Shown: piece by piece, positions 25,972-33,573 of the stretch
How positions within the stretch are numbered: the stretch's first letter is position 1
Layout of the letters: each line of letters begins with the position of its first letter
Source of the DNA: Planctomycetota bacterium
Lineage (GTDB): Bacteria > Planctomycetota > J058
Reading direction: 5' to 3'
Assembly: GCA_019636275.1 (NCBI GenBank)
Contig: JAHBXY010000007.1
Coordinates: 37,334-101,333, forward strand
DNA: 64,000 nucleotides
Made by a program: the position numbers and the translations under genes
The notes under the pieces: model-generated
What the model saw: only the letters and a program-made list of their open reading frames with translations
Database searches by the model: none
Told to the model about the DNA's origin: nothing

Positions 25972-28950
25972 ATGACCACGACCCACGTCGTCGAGGTGAC
26001 GCGCCGCGACGCGGACGCCGACCCGGAGGCCGAGCGGGTGCTCCGCGCCCTGCGCGCGGGGGGGCATCCGGCCCGGGGCGTGCGGGTGGCGCGGGTCTAC
26101 GAGCTCGCGGCCGACGCCCTCGACCTCGGCGGCGCCGAGCGGGTGGCCCGGGCGCTCCTGCAGGACCCGGTCCTCGACGAGGCCCACCTCGCTCCCGCCC
26201 CGACCCCCCGCGACGGGGAGGCCGTCGTGACCGTCCTCCGCCGCCCGGGGGTCATGGACCCGGTGGCCCTGACGGCGGTCCACGCCGCCGGCGACGTGGG
26301 CGTCGCCCTGCGGCGCGTGCGCACGGCGCGGCGGCTCTACGTGGCCGGGCTCGAGGACGGGCCGCCCGCCGCCGAGGCGCTGGCCTGGCTCGTGCGTCGC
26401 CTGGCCAATCCGGTCGTCGACCAGGCGGTCGTCGGGCCGGCCCCGCTCCCGGACGCGGGCCCCGCGGCCGAGCGCCCGGGCGGGCCGCTGCGGCGCGAGG
26501 TCCCCCTGCGCGGGCTCGACCCGGACGCGCTGGTGCGCCTCTCGCGCGAGCGCGTCCTGGCCCTCGACGCGGCCGAGATGGCCGCCGTCCGCGACCACTT
26601 CGCCGGGCTCGGCCGCGAGCCGAGCGAGCTCGAGCTGGAGACGATCGCCCAGACCTGGTCGGAGCACTGCAAGCACAAGACGCTCACCGGGCCGATCGAC
26701 TACGAGGAGAAGGACGAGCAGGGCAAGGTCGTCGCCCAGGAGCGGATCACGAACCTGCTCAAGACGACGATCTTCCAGGCCACGCAGGAGCTGGCGCTCG
26801 ACCGCTGCCTGTCGGTGTTCGTCGACAACGCCGGGGTCGTGCGCTTCGACGAGCGGCTGGGCGTGGCCGTGAAGGTCGAGACGCACAACCACCCCTCGGC
26901 GATCGAGCCCTACGGCGGCGCCGGCACCGGCGTCGGCGGCGTGATCCGCGACATCCTGGGCACCGGGCTCGGCGCCGACCCGATCCTCAACCTCGACGTG
27001 TTCTGCGTGGGCGACCTCGAGGCCGCCCCCGAGGCCGTGCCGGCGGGGTCGATCCACCCGCGCACGGTGCTCGAGGGCGTCGTCGCCGGCGTGCGCGACT
27101 ACGGCAACCGCATGGGGATCCCGACCGTGTGCGGCGCGCTGGTCACGGAGCCGCGCTACGTGGGCAACCCGCTCGTGTTCTGCGGCACCGTCGGCCTCAT
27201 CCCGATCGAGCGCGTGGCCAAGGCCGCCCGGCCGGGCGACTGGGTGGTCGTCGTCGGCGGGCGCACGGGGCGCGACGGGATCCACGGGGCGACCTTCTCC
27301 TCGGACGCCCTGTCGACGGCGAGCGAGGTCGAGAGCGGCGGCGCCGTGCAGATCGGCAACCCGATCGCGCAGAAGATGCTCGCCGACGTGCTCCTGGCGG
27401 TGCGCGACCGCGGCTGGCTGAGCGCCGTGACCGACTGCGGCGCGGGCGGCCTGTCGAGCGCCGTGGGCGAGATGGCCGCCGAGGTCGGCGCGCGCGTCGA
27501 CCTCGCGTGCGCGCCCCTGAAGTACGCCGGCCTCGCGCCCTGGGAGGTGTGGGTCTCCGAGGCGCAGGAGCGCATGGTCCTCGCCGTCCCGCCCGAGCAC
27601 GGCCCGGCGGTCCTGGCCGAGTTCGCCGCCGAGGACGTCGAGGCCACGCGCCTGGGCGAGTTCACGGGCGACGGGCGCCTCGTCGTCACCTGGGGCGACG
27701 AGGTCGTGGGCGACCTCGACCTGGGCTTCCTGCACGACGGCCTGCCGCGCCAGCCGCGGCGCGCGACCTGGACGCGGCGCGCCTTCCGTCCGGCGCGCCT
27801 GCCCTCGGGGCTGCGCGCGGGCGAGGCCCTGCGGCGCATCCTCGCCACCCCGACGGTGGCCTCGAAGGAGTGGCTGATCCGGCAGTACGACCACGAGGTC
27901 CAGGGCGCGACGGCGATCAAGCCGCTCGTCGGCGCGCGAGCGAGCGGCCCGTCCGACGGCGTGGCCGTCGTCCCGCTCCTCGACGTGCGCGGCGCGCCGG
28001 GCGACGCGACCTGGCGCCGGCCGCGCGGGCGCGCGGCGCCGCGCGGCGTCGTCGTCGGGCTGGGGATCAACCCGCGCCACGGGCGCGGCGACCCCTACCT
28101 CATGGCCACGAGCGTGATCGACGAGGCGCTGCGCAACCTCGTGGCCACGGGCGCGGACCCCGACGCGGCCGCCGTGCTCGACAACTTCTCCTGGGGCGAC
28201 GGCCGGCGCCCCGAGGTCCTGGGCGAGCTCGTGCGCGCGGCGCGGGCCTGCCGCGACGCGGCGCTCGCCTACCGCGTGCCGTTCATCTCCGGCAAGGACT
28301 CGCTCAACAACGAGTACGAGCTCTCCGACGGGCGGCGCGTGGCGATCCCGGGCACGCTCCTGATCACGGCCGTGGCGGTCGTCCCCGACGCGACGCGCCT
28401 CGTGACCATGGACCTCAAGGGCCCCGGGCACGCCGTCTACCTGGTCGGCCTGACGCGGCCCGAGCTCCTGGGCTCCATGCTCCTCGAGGTCGCCGGCGGC
28501 GGCGGCGACGACGGGCTGCCGCCCGCGGTCGACCTCGAGCGCGCGCCCGAGGTCCTGCGCCGCGTGCACCGGGCGATCGCCGCGGGCGACGTCCTGGCCG
28601 CGCACGACCTCTCCGAGGGCGGGCTGGCCGTCGCCGCGGCGGAGATGGCCTTCGCCGGCGGCGTGGGCCTGGCGCTCGACCTCGAGGCCGTCCCGCACGA
28701 GGGCGGCGCCGACGACCTGACGCTCCTGTTCTCCGAGTCGCCGACGCGCCTCCTGCTCGAGGTGCCGCCCGGCGCGACGACGCGCCTGGAGGCGGCCCTG
28801 GCCGGCGTGCCCTTCGCGCGCGTGGGCACGACCGAGCCCACGGGGCGGCTGCGCGTGCGCGGCCGCGGCGGGGCGACGCTCGTCGACGAGTCGCTCACCG
28901 AGCTGCAGGCGGTGTGGCGCGAGCCGCTCTACGCGCTCTACGGGAGCTGA
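25972..28950 (+). CDS. purL: Phosphoribosylformylglycinamidine synthase with PurS-like N-terminus
   Basis: 992 residues, about 250 longer than a small-type PurL. The first ~170 residues look like two PurS-type modules (RVYELAADALDLGG with LLQDPVLDEAHL; RRPGVMDPVALTAVHAAGDV with LANPVVDQAVVG). The PurL core has ETIAQTWSEHCKHKT, VKVETHNHPSAIEPYGGAGT, VCGALVTEPRYVGNP, SAVTDCGAGGLSSAVGEMAA, FISGKDSLNNEY and AHDLSEGGLAVAAAEM. It converts FGAR to FGAM in purine synthesis. No glutaminase domain is present, so a separate PurQ is needed. Confidence 0.93.
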   Translation: MTTTHVVEVTRRDADADPEAERVLRALRAGGHPARGVRVARVYELAADALDLGGAERVARALLQDPVLDEAHLAPAPTPRDGEAVVTVLRRPGVMDPVALTAVHAAGDVGVALRRVRTARRLYVAGLEDGPPAAEALAWLVRRLANPVVDQAVVGPAPLPDAGPAAERPGGPLRREVPLRGLDPDALVRLSRERVLALDAAEMAAVRDHFAGLGREPSELELETIAQTWSEHCKHKTLTGPIDYEEKDEQGKVVAQERITNLLKTTIFQATQELALDRCLSVFVDNAGVVRFDERLGVAVKVETHNHPSAIEPYGGAGTGVGGVIRDILGTGLGADPILNLDVFCVGDLEAAPEAVPAGSIHPRTVLEGVVAGVRDYGNRMGIPTVCGALVTEPRYVGNPLVFCGTVGLIPIERVAKAARPGDWVVVVGGRTGRDGIHGATFSSDALSTASEVESGGAVQIGNPIAQKMLADVLLAVRDRGWLSAVTDCGAGGLSSAVGEMAAEVGARVDLACAPLKYAGLAPWEVWVSEAQERMVLAVPPEHGPAVLAEFAAEDVEATRLGEFTGDGRLVVTWGDEVVGDLDLGFLHDGLPRQPRRATWTRRAFRPARLPSGLRAGEALRRILATPTVASKEWLIRQYDHEVQGATAIKPLVGARASGPSDGVAVVPLLDVRGAPGDATWRRPRGRAAPRGVVVGLGINPRHGRGDPYLMATSVIDEALRNLVATGADPDAAAVLDNFSWGDGRRPEVLGELVRAARACRDAALAYRVPFISGKDSLNNEYELSDGRRVAIPGTLLITAVAVVPDATRLVTMDLKGPGHAVYLVGLTRPELLGSMLLEVAGGGGDDGLPPAVDLERAPEVLRRVHRAIAAGDVLAAHDLSEGGLAVAAAEMAFAGGVGLALDLEAVPHEGGADDLTLLFSESPTRLLLEVPPGATTRLEAALAGVPFARVGTTEPTGRLRVRGRGGATLVDESLTELQAVWREPLYALYGS

Positions 28951-29037
28951 CGGCCTCCCCGGGCAAGGACGACGGCGGCCCGGGGACGTCGGAGGCCGGA
29001 GGTAGGCTCCCGGTCCCGTGACCAGGACCCCTCGCCC

Positions 29038-29675
29038 GTGAGCGACCACCACCTGCGCGCCCTCGCGCGCCGGGCCGCCGCCAGCGGCTCGGCCGACGAC
29101 CAGGCCGCCTGGCTCCTGGCCCGGCTGCGAGCGGGCGACCTCCCGCTGCCGCGCCTGCGGCTGACCGCCTACCTGGGCGACCCGGCCGCGCGCCTGGTGC
29201 TCGGCGACCCCGGCCGGCCGCCGCCGCGCACGGGCGCCGAGGCGCGGCGCTGGGCGAAGGGGCTGGGCGGCTTCTGGCGCGCGAGGCCTGCGCGCGCCAG
29301 GGCGGCCGCCCTGGCCCGCGCCTGCCTGCCGGCGCTGGCCGGCGCGCCGCCGCCGCTGCGCCCCGGGCCGGTGAGGCGCGCTCGTGGGCGCGATCGAGGG
29401 CGCCCTCGCCGCGCGGACGCGCCCCCGGCCCTGCGCGAGGTCGCCGCCGCCCGCGCGCGCGCCGAGCCGCGACCCGGCCTGGTCGCGCGCGCATCGAGGT
29501 CGCGGGGGCCGTGACGCGGCGCCTCGTCGCCCTCGAGGCCGCCACGGCCCTGTGCGCGCCGACGGCGCACCGCGCCGCCGAGGCCGTCGGGCAGGCGGCC
29601 GCCTGGGCGGCGGCCGAGCACGACGTGGCCGCCGTCGTCGCCAGCGACCTGCTCCCGTGGGCGCGCCGCGGCTGA
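29038..29675 (+). CDS. Helical repeat-type small protein, frameshifted
   Basis: A GTG start gives MSDHHLRALARRAAASGSAD, then DQAAWLLARLRAGDLPLPRL and RLTAYLGDPAARLVLG, a style common in small cytosolic proteins of myxobacteria and planctomycetes. The frame degenerates after about 29290. Another frame gives a plausible end, LVALEAATALCAPTAHRAAE, then AAAEHDVAAVVASDLLPWAR with a stop at 29673-29675, resembling the C-terminus of Imm5-like putative immunity proteins. At least one indel near 29290-29500 is inferred. A TAGGCT -10-like hexamer is at 29003-29008. Function unknown. Confidence 0.5.
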
Positions 29676-29704
29676 GCCCCCATGGCCTTCACCGGCCGGG
29701 CAGG

Positions 29705-31312
29705 TCAGTGCTTCGTCACGAACTCCGTCGTGTTGAGGAGCGCCCACAGGAGGTCCGACGTCACGGCCGCCCGGGCAGCCGCGTCGCGCCCTCCGGCGAG
29801 GCGGGCCAGCCAGGGGGCGGCCTCGTCGGGCGTCGGGCGGCGGGCGAGCGTCATGAGGAAGGCGGCGTCGAGCGCCGCCGCGTCGCTCGGCGCCAGGAGC
29901 GGCAGGCGGGTCGTCGGGGCGAAGACGTCGTCGTCCTTCGTCCGCTCGTGGACGAGCTGGCCGTTGAGGAGGTGCAGCCGCTGCAGGAGCGTCTCCTCGT
30001 CGAGCTCCTCGGCGTCGGGGTCGCCGCCGTGGCGCCGCGTGAAGTCGGCCACCTGCCCGGCGCGCGCGAAGCGCAGGAGCAGCGCCCGCCGCGCGTCCCA
30101 GGTCCACAGCGAGGTGGCCTGGTAGAGCGCGCGCCCGAGCGTCTCGGGGCGCAGGGGCTCGACGGGGTAGGTGGCGTGGGCGAGGAGCTGCGCCGCCGCG
30201 TCGGCGTCCGGGCCGGGCAGGACCGACGAGAGGGCGTAGGCGCGCGTGGAGACGATCGCGCGCACGAGCCGCTCGAGGTCGAGGCCGCCCTCGCGCGCGC
30301 CGGCCTCGAGCACGTCGAGGAGCGCCGGGCTCCAGGGATCGGTCACGTCGAGCTCGTCGGGCGGGTGGACGACGCCGCGCCCCAGGAGCCAGGCCCACGC
30401 GCGGTTGGCGATCGCCCGGGTGAAGGTCGCGTTGCCGGGGTGGGTCACCCAGGCGGCCAGGGCGCGCCGGCGGTCGCGCTCGCCCGCCAGCGCGGGCAGG
30501 GCGCCCGGGTCGAACGGGACGGCGGGCGCGACCCGGCGCCGGCCTGGCGTCATCATGGCGCCCTCGAGCGGGTCGAGCTCGAGCTCGCCCGCGGCCGCGT
30601 CGCGCACGCCGGGCGTGTTCGGCTCCAGGCGGGCGAAGAACGCCGCCAGCCCCTCGAAGTCGGCCTGCTTCCAGGCCGCGTAGGGGTGGTCGTGGCACTG
30701 GGCGCAGTCGATCCGCACCCCGAGGAAGGCGCGGGCCGTGCGGCCGGCGAGCTTGATCGGGTCGCGCTCCTGCGAGAGGACGAAGTTGACCGCCGGCGTG
30801 TCCGTCGACAGCCCCTCGGCCGTGAGCAGGTCGCGCACGAGCGCGTCCCACGGGCGGTGCGCGGCCACCTGCTGCGTCAGCCAGTCGACGAGGCGCCGGC
30901 GCCGGTAGAGCAGGTCGTCGGGCCGCGCGTTGGCCCCCACGACCACGCGCGCGAGCTGCTCGGCCAGGGTCGACGCGAAGCGCGGGTCGGCCAGCGCCTG
31001 GTCGATCAGCCGCCCGCGGCGGCCGTCCGCGGGCGCGGCCTCGAGCGCGCGCAGCTCCTCGAGCGACGGGACCGTGCCGAGCAGGTCCAGCCACAGGCGC
31101 CGCGCGAACGCCAGGTCGTCGACCTCGGGCGACGGCGTGAGGCCGCGCGCCGCCCACTCGCGCTCGAGCACGGCGTCGAGGCGCGCGGCCAGCGCCGCGG
31201 CCTCGGCCCGGGCCGCGGGCGTCGTCGGGCGCGGGCGGTAACGCGCGGGGCCGTCGGCCGCGAGCGCGATCGCCAGGCCCAGCGGGAGCGCGAGGAGGGT
31301 CCAGCGGCGCAT
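29705..31312 (-). CDS. DUF1549/DUF1553 domain protein
   Basis: 535 residues. The short N-terminal hydrophobic segment (WTLLALPLGLAIALA) is a signal peptide. DUF1549 spans ~60-260 (FARRLWLDLLGTVPSLEELR, LIDQALADPRF, FLGVRIDCAQCHDHP). The CxxCH in IDCAQCHDHP resembles a haem-c site but is part of the DUF1549 pattern. DUF1553 follows (FTRAIANRAWAWLLGRGVVHPPDELD, LLNTTEFVTKH). The pair is abundant and usually unlinked to known function in Planctomycetota and Verrucomicrobiota, commonly beside a DUF1501 protein; none is adjacent here. AGGA lies 6 nt before the ATG. Confidence 0.92.
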   Translation of the reverse strand: MRRWTLLALPLGLAIALAADGPARYRPRPTTPAARAEAAALAARLDAVLEREWAARGLTPSPEVDDLAFARRLWLDLLGTVPSLEELRALEAAPADGRRGRLIDQALADPRFASTLAEQLARVVVGANARPDDLLYRRRRLVDWLTQQVAAHRPWDALVRDLLTAEGLSTDTPAVNFVLSQERDPIKLAGRTARAFLGVRIDCAQCHDHPYAAWKQADFEGLAAFFARLEPNTPGVRDAAAGELELDPLEGAMMTPGRRRVAPAVPFDPGALPALAGERDRRRALAAWVTHPGNATFTRAIANRAWAWLLGRGVVHPPDELDVTDPWSPALLDVLEAGAREGGLDLERLVRAIVSTRAYALSSVLPGPDADAAAQLLAHATYPVEPLRPETLGRALYQATSLWTWDARRALLLRFARAGQVADFTRRHGGDPDAEELDEETLLQRLHLLNGQLVHERTKDDDVFAPTTRLPLLAPSDAAALDAAFLMTLARRPTPDEAAPWLARLAGGRDAAARAAVTSDLLWALLNTTEFVTKH

Positions 31313-31367
31313 GGGACGTCCTACCGGGCGGGGGGCGCGGCGGTTTCATGGCTGGGCGCCGGACGGA

Positions 31368-31403
31368 TGGTCCACCACAGAGGAGCAGAGGAAGCAGAGG
31401 GCG
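31368..31403 (+). repeat. CACAGAGG-type repeat, left copy
   Basis: TGGTCCACCACAGAGGAGCA followed by GAGGAAGCAGAGGGCG. It is an imperfect inverted copy of 31897-31926. ACCACAGAGG(N)CAGAGG strings are a familiar dispersed repeat in intergenic DNA of several environmental bacterial groups; that familiarity is from memory. It borders the 640-bp gap on the side of the DUF1549 gene. Confidence 0.65.
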
Positions 31404-31595
31404 CGCCCTGACGAGCGCTCGCCTCCGCCGCCTGGTTCCTCTTGGGCCGGAACCAGGCGAGACCTCGCTCGCCCTCGCCTCGATCAACCACGGAGGGCGC
31501 AGGCTGGCCTGACGGCCGGAACCAGACCGGGTGGGAACCGGCCAGGACGGAGGACGGGCAGGGAGATCTGCGAATGAAGCCCCCGCGGAGGTCCT

Positions 31596-31806
31596 CCCCG
31601 TGGTCGGCAAGCCTGGCGCACCTTGGGCCGAGATCGCCCCTTACCCCGCCCTCGCTGCCGGGATCCGCCGCGCGATCGATACCACCCACGCGATCGAGAC
31701 CCTCGACCAGCAGGTGCGGAACTCGAGACCCGCGGACACAAGCCCAACGACGACGCCGCGCTCGAGCTCGTGAACCTGGCCATCCGCGACGCGAGAAGAA
31801 GTGGGG
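31596..31806 (+). pseudogene. IS256-family (Mutator) transposase C-terminal remnant
   Basis: One frame reads YPALAAGIRRAIDTTHAIET then LDQQVR, matching the IS256 transposase signature around xYPxxIRRxIYTTNAIESxNxQxR. About at 31720 the frame shifts, and the match continues with TRGHKPNDDAALELVNLAIR then DARRSG, the normal sequel (KTRGHFPTDEAALKLLYLAL in relatives). The N-terminal catalytic parts are missing and there is no usable start, so this is a dead fragment. It lies inside the inverted CACAGAG repeats. Confidence 0.75.
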
Positions 31807-31817
31807 TCTTCATTCGA

Positions 31818-31870
31818 GTTCCCAGTCCCCAGCAGCCCCCAGCTCCAGTTCCCAGTTCCAGCTCCCAGTC
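31818..31870 (+). repeat. Degenerate CCCAGTTCC/CCCAGCTCC tract
   Basis: Repeated overlapping GTTCCCAGTCCCCAGC, CCAGCTCC and AGTTCCCAGTTCC strings. It is compositionally unlike the surrounding coding DNA, adjoins the transposase remnant, and lies inside the inverted repeats. Confidence 0.6.
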
Positions 31871-31896
31871 GGAGAGCCTCATCCCTGCCCGCGAGC

Positions 31897-31926
31897 CGCC
31901 CTCTGCTCTCTGTGGTGAACCACCGA
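31897..31926 (-). repeat. CACAGAG-type repeat, right copy
   Basis: On the minus strand it reads TCGGTGGTTCACCACAGAGA then GCAGAGGGCG, inverted relative to 31368-31403. Together the two copies bracket about 490 bp containing the IS256 remnant. Apart from these repeats and the remnant, the gap 31320-31962 holds nothing I can support. Confidence 0.65.
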
Positions 31927-31962
31927 CGAAACCGCCCGCCCCCCGACCCGGTAGGACCTGGC

Positions 31963-33120
31963 GTGCAGCCAGCCCCGCCACCGAGCCCTCTGCCGCCGCT
32001 CGACCTCGCGGCCGTGGCCCTCCCCGACCTCCCGCCGGCGCGCCGGAGGCCGCGCGACCTGCTCGCGCGCGCCTGGACCGGCCTGTGCGGCGCGGTGGGC
32101 CTGCTCGCCTGCCTCTCGGCGCTGGCGGCGATCCCGGTGCTCCAGCTCCTCACGCTGGGCTGGCTGCTCGAGGCGGAGGGCCGCCTCGGGCGCGGCGAGG
32201 GCCTCCGCGCGGCGCTGCCCGGCCTCGCCCGGGCGGCGCGCGTCGGCGCGGCGCTGCTCGGGCTGATGGTGATCGCGACGCCGTGGCTCGTGCTCCGGGG
32301 CTACGCCCGGGACGCGGCGCTCCTCGACCCGGGCTCCGACGTCGCGCGCGAGCTGGCCCGCTGGACGCTGGCCGTGGGCGCCCTGACGGCGGCGCACGGC
32401 GCCCTGGCGGTCGCGCGCGGCGGGCGCTTCGTCCACTTCCTCCGCCCGCTCTCGACCTGGGCCTGGGCCATGCGCGGCGTCGCGCGCGGCCCCGTGCTCT
32501 GGCCCTCGGTCGCCGCCGCGCGCGCCTGGCTCGGGGCCCTGCGCCTGCCGCACTACCTCGGCCTGGGGACGCAGGGGCTCGTCGCGGGCTTCGTCTGGCT
32601 GGCCCTGCCCACGGCGCTCCTGGCCGCCGGCGGCAAGGCGCCGGGGCTGGCGCTCCTGGGCGCGCTCCTCCTCGTGCTCGTCCTGCCGTGGCTGCTCGCG
32701 GCGCAGGCGCGCCTGGCCGCCGAGGGGCGCTTCGCGGCGGCGTTCGAGCTGGGCGAGGTGCGCCGCCGCCTGGCCCGGGCGCCGCTCGCGCACGCCCTGG
32801 CCCTCGTGGTCACGCTGGCGCTCGCCCTGCCGCTGTTCCTGCTCAAGGTCGAGCCGGTGCCGCGGGACGCCTTGTGGCTGCCGGCCGCCTTCTTCCTCGT
32901 CGCGGCCGTCCCGGGCCGGCTCCTGGCCGGCTGGGCCCACGCCCGCGCCGCTCGGCCCGGCCGGGCGCACCCCGTCCTGCGCCTCGCCGGCGCGGCGGTC
33001 GCGCTGCCGGCGGGCGCGGCCTACGTGTTCGTGCTCGCCTTCTCGCAGCTCTTCTCGTGGTACGGCGCGACGAGCCTGTTCGCGCACCACGCGTTCCTGC
33101 TGCCGGTGGCGTTCTACTGA
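31963..33120 (+). CDS. Polytopic membrane protein, function unknown
   Basis: 385 residues from a GTG with AGGA 6 nt upstream. A Pro-rich cytosolic N-terminus (~1-45) precedes about seven hydrophobic segments, including GAVGLLACLSALAAIPVLQL, GLMVIATPWLVL, LGALLLVLVLPWLL and ALALVVTLALALPLFLL. LLTLGWLLEAEGRLGRG is followed by GLRAALPG and FVHFLRPLSTWAWAMRGV. This pattern recurs in planctomycete hypothetical membrane proteins as I remember them. No transporter or enzyme motif is recognised. A hairpin follows the stop. Confidence 0.7.
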   Translation: MQPAPPPSPLPPLDLAAVALPDLPPARRRPRDLLARAWTGLCGAVGLLACLSALAAIPVLQLLTLGWLLEAEGRLGRGEGLRAALPGLARAARVGAALLGLMVIATPWLVLRGYARDAALLDPGSDVARELARWTLAVGALTAAHGALAVARGGRFVHFLRPLSTWAWAMRGVARGPVLWPSVAAARAWLGALRLPHYLGLGTQGLVAGFVWLALPTALLAAGGKAPGLALLGALLLVLVLPWLLAAQARLAAEGRFAAAFELGEVRRRLARAPLAHALALVVTLALALPLFLLKVEPVPRDALWLPAAFFLVAAVPGRLLAGWAHARAARPGRAHPVLRLAGAAVALPAGAAYVFVLAFSQLFSWYGATSLFAHHAFLLPVAFY

Positions 33121-33125
33121 CCGCG

Positions 33126-33162
33126 CCTCCGACGCACCCACGCTTCCGGGTGGGGTCGGAGG
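33126..33162 (+). terminator. Hairpin between membrane protein and Nif11 gene
   Basis: CCTCCGAC (33126-33133) pairs with GTCGGAGG (33155-33162), enclosing an inner CACCC/GGGTG stem. No U-tract follows. It lies 6 bp after the stop of the membrane-protein gene, consistent with 3'-end formation. Confidence 0.5.
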
Positions 33163-33223
33163 ACGGCACTGCGCGTCACCGTGGGCGTTGGGGTAGGGTG
33201 TGACCTGGTCCCGGACGAGATCC

Positions 33224-33472
33224 ATGTCGAAGGAAGCCGTCAGGGAGTTCCGCGCCCTCGTCAACGCGGACGCCTCGCTTCAGGACGCCGTTCGGGGCAC
33301 GGCGCTGAACCTCGCCCAGCTGGTCGCGCTCGGGAAGGCGCACGGGTTCGAGTTCACCCCTCAGGAGCTCGAGGCGATCGTCGACGAGACGGAGCTGTCC
33401 GAGCTCGAGCTCGAGCTCGTCTCCGGTGGCGCCGGGGTTAACTGCGGGAGCGGCGGCGGCTCGCAGGGCTGA
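33224..33472 (+). CDS. Nif11-leader RiPP precursor peptide
   Basis: 82 residues. Residues 1-67 match the Nif11-type leader: MSKEAVREFRALVNADASLQ, then NLAQLVALGKAHGFEFTPQE and ETELSELELELVSGG. The Gly-Gly at 68-69 is the expected protease/export cleavage site, leaving a 13-residue core AGVNCGSGGGSQG with one Cys, two Ser and six Gly. The ATG at 33224 was chosen because the Nif11 match starts there; a GTG at 33200 is less likely. TAGGGT at 33194-33199 could be the -10. No maturation enzyme or peptidase-ABC transporter is adjacent, so this is an orphan precursor. Confidence 0.82.
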   Translation: MSKEAVREFRALVNADASLQDAVRGTALNLAQLVALGKAHGFEFTPQELEAIVDETELSELELELVSGGAGVNCGSGGGSQG

Positions 33473-33573
33473 CGGCTCGACGAGCGTGACCCGGCGCGGC
33501 GAGCTGCGCCGCGCGTCGCGACGGACGTCGCGGGACCTGCTCCCCGTGGACCGGGCGGTGCGCCGGTGGCGCG

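Noticed and set aside
29705..31312. CxxCH in the DUF1549 protein as evidence of a cytochrome c
   Set aside because: The single CAQCH is part of the DUF1549 family pattern, and no axial ligand region or further haem site is seen.
31801..31962. A longer N-terminus for the polytopic membrane protein starting at 31801
   Set aside because: It would translate the CCCAGTTCC tract and the CACAGAG repeat; the GTG at 31963 has AGGA upstream and begins the conserved-looking part.
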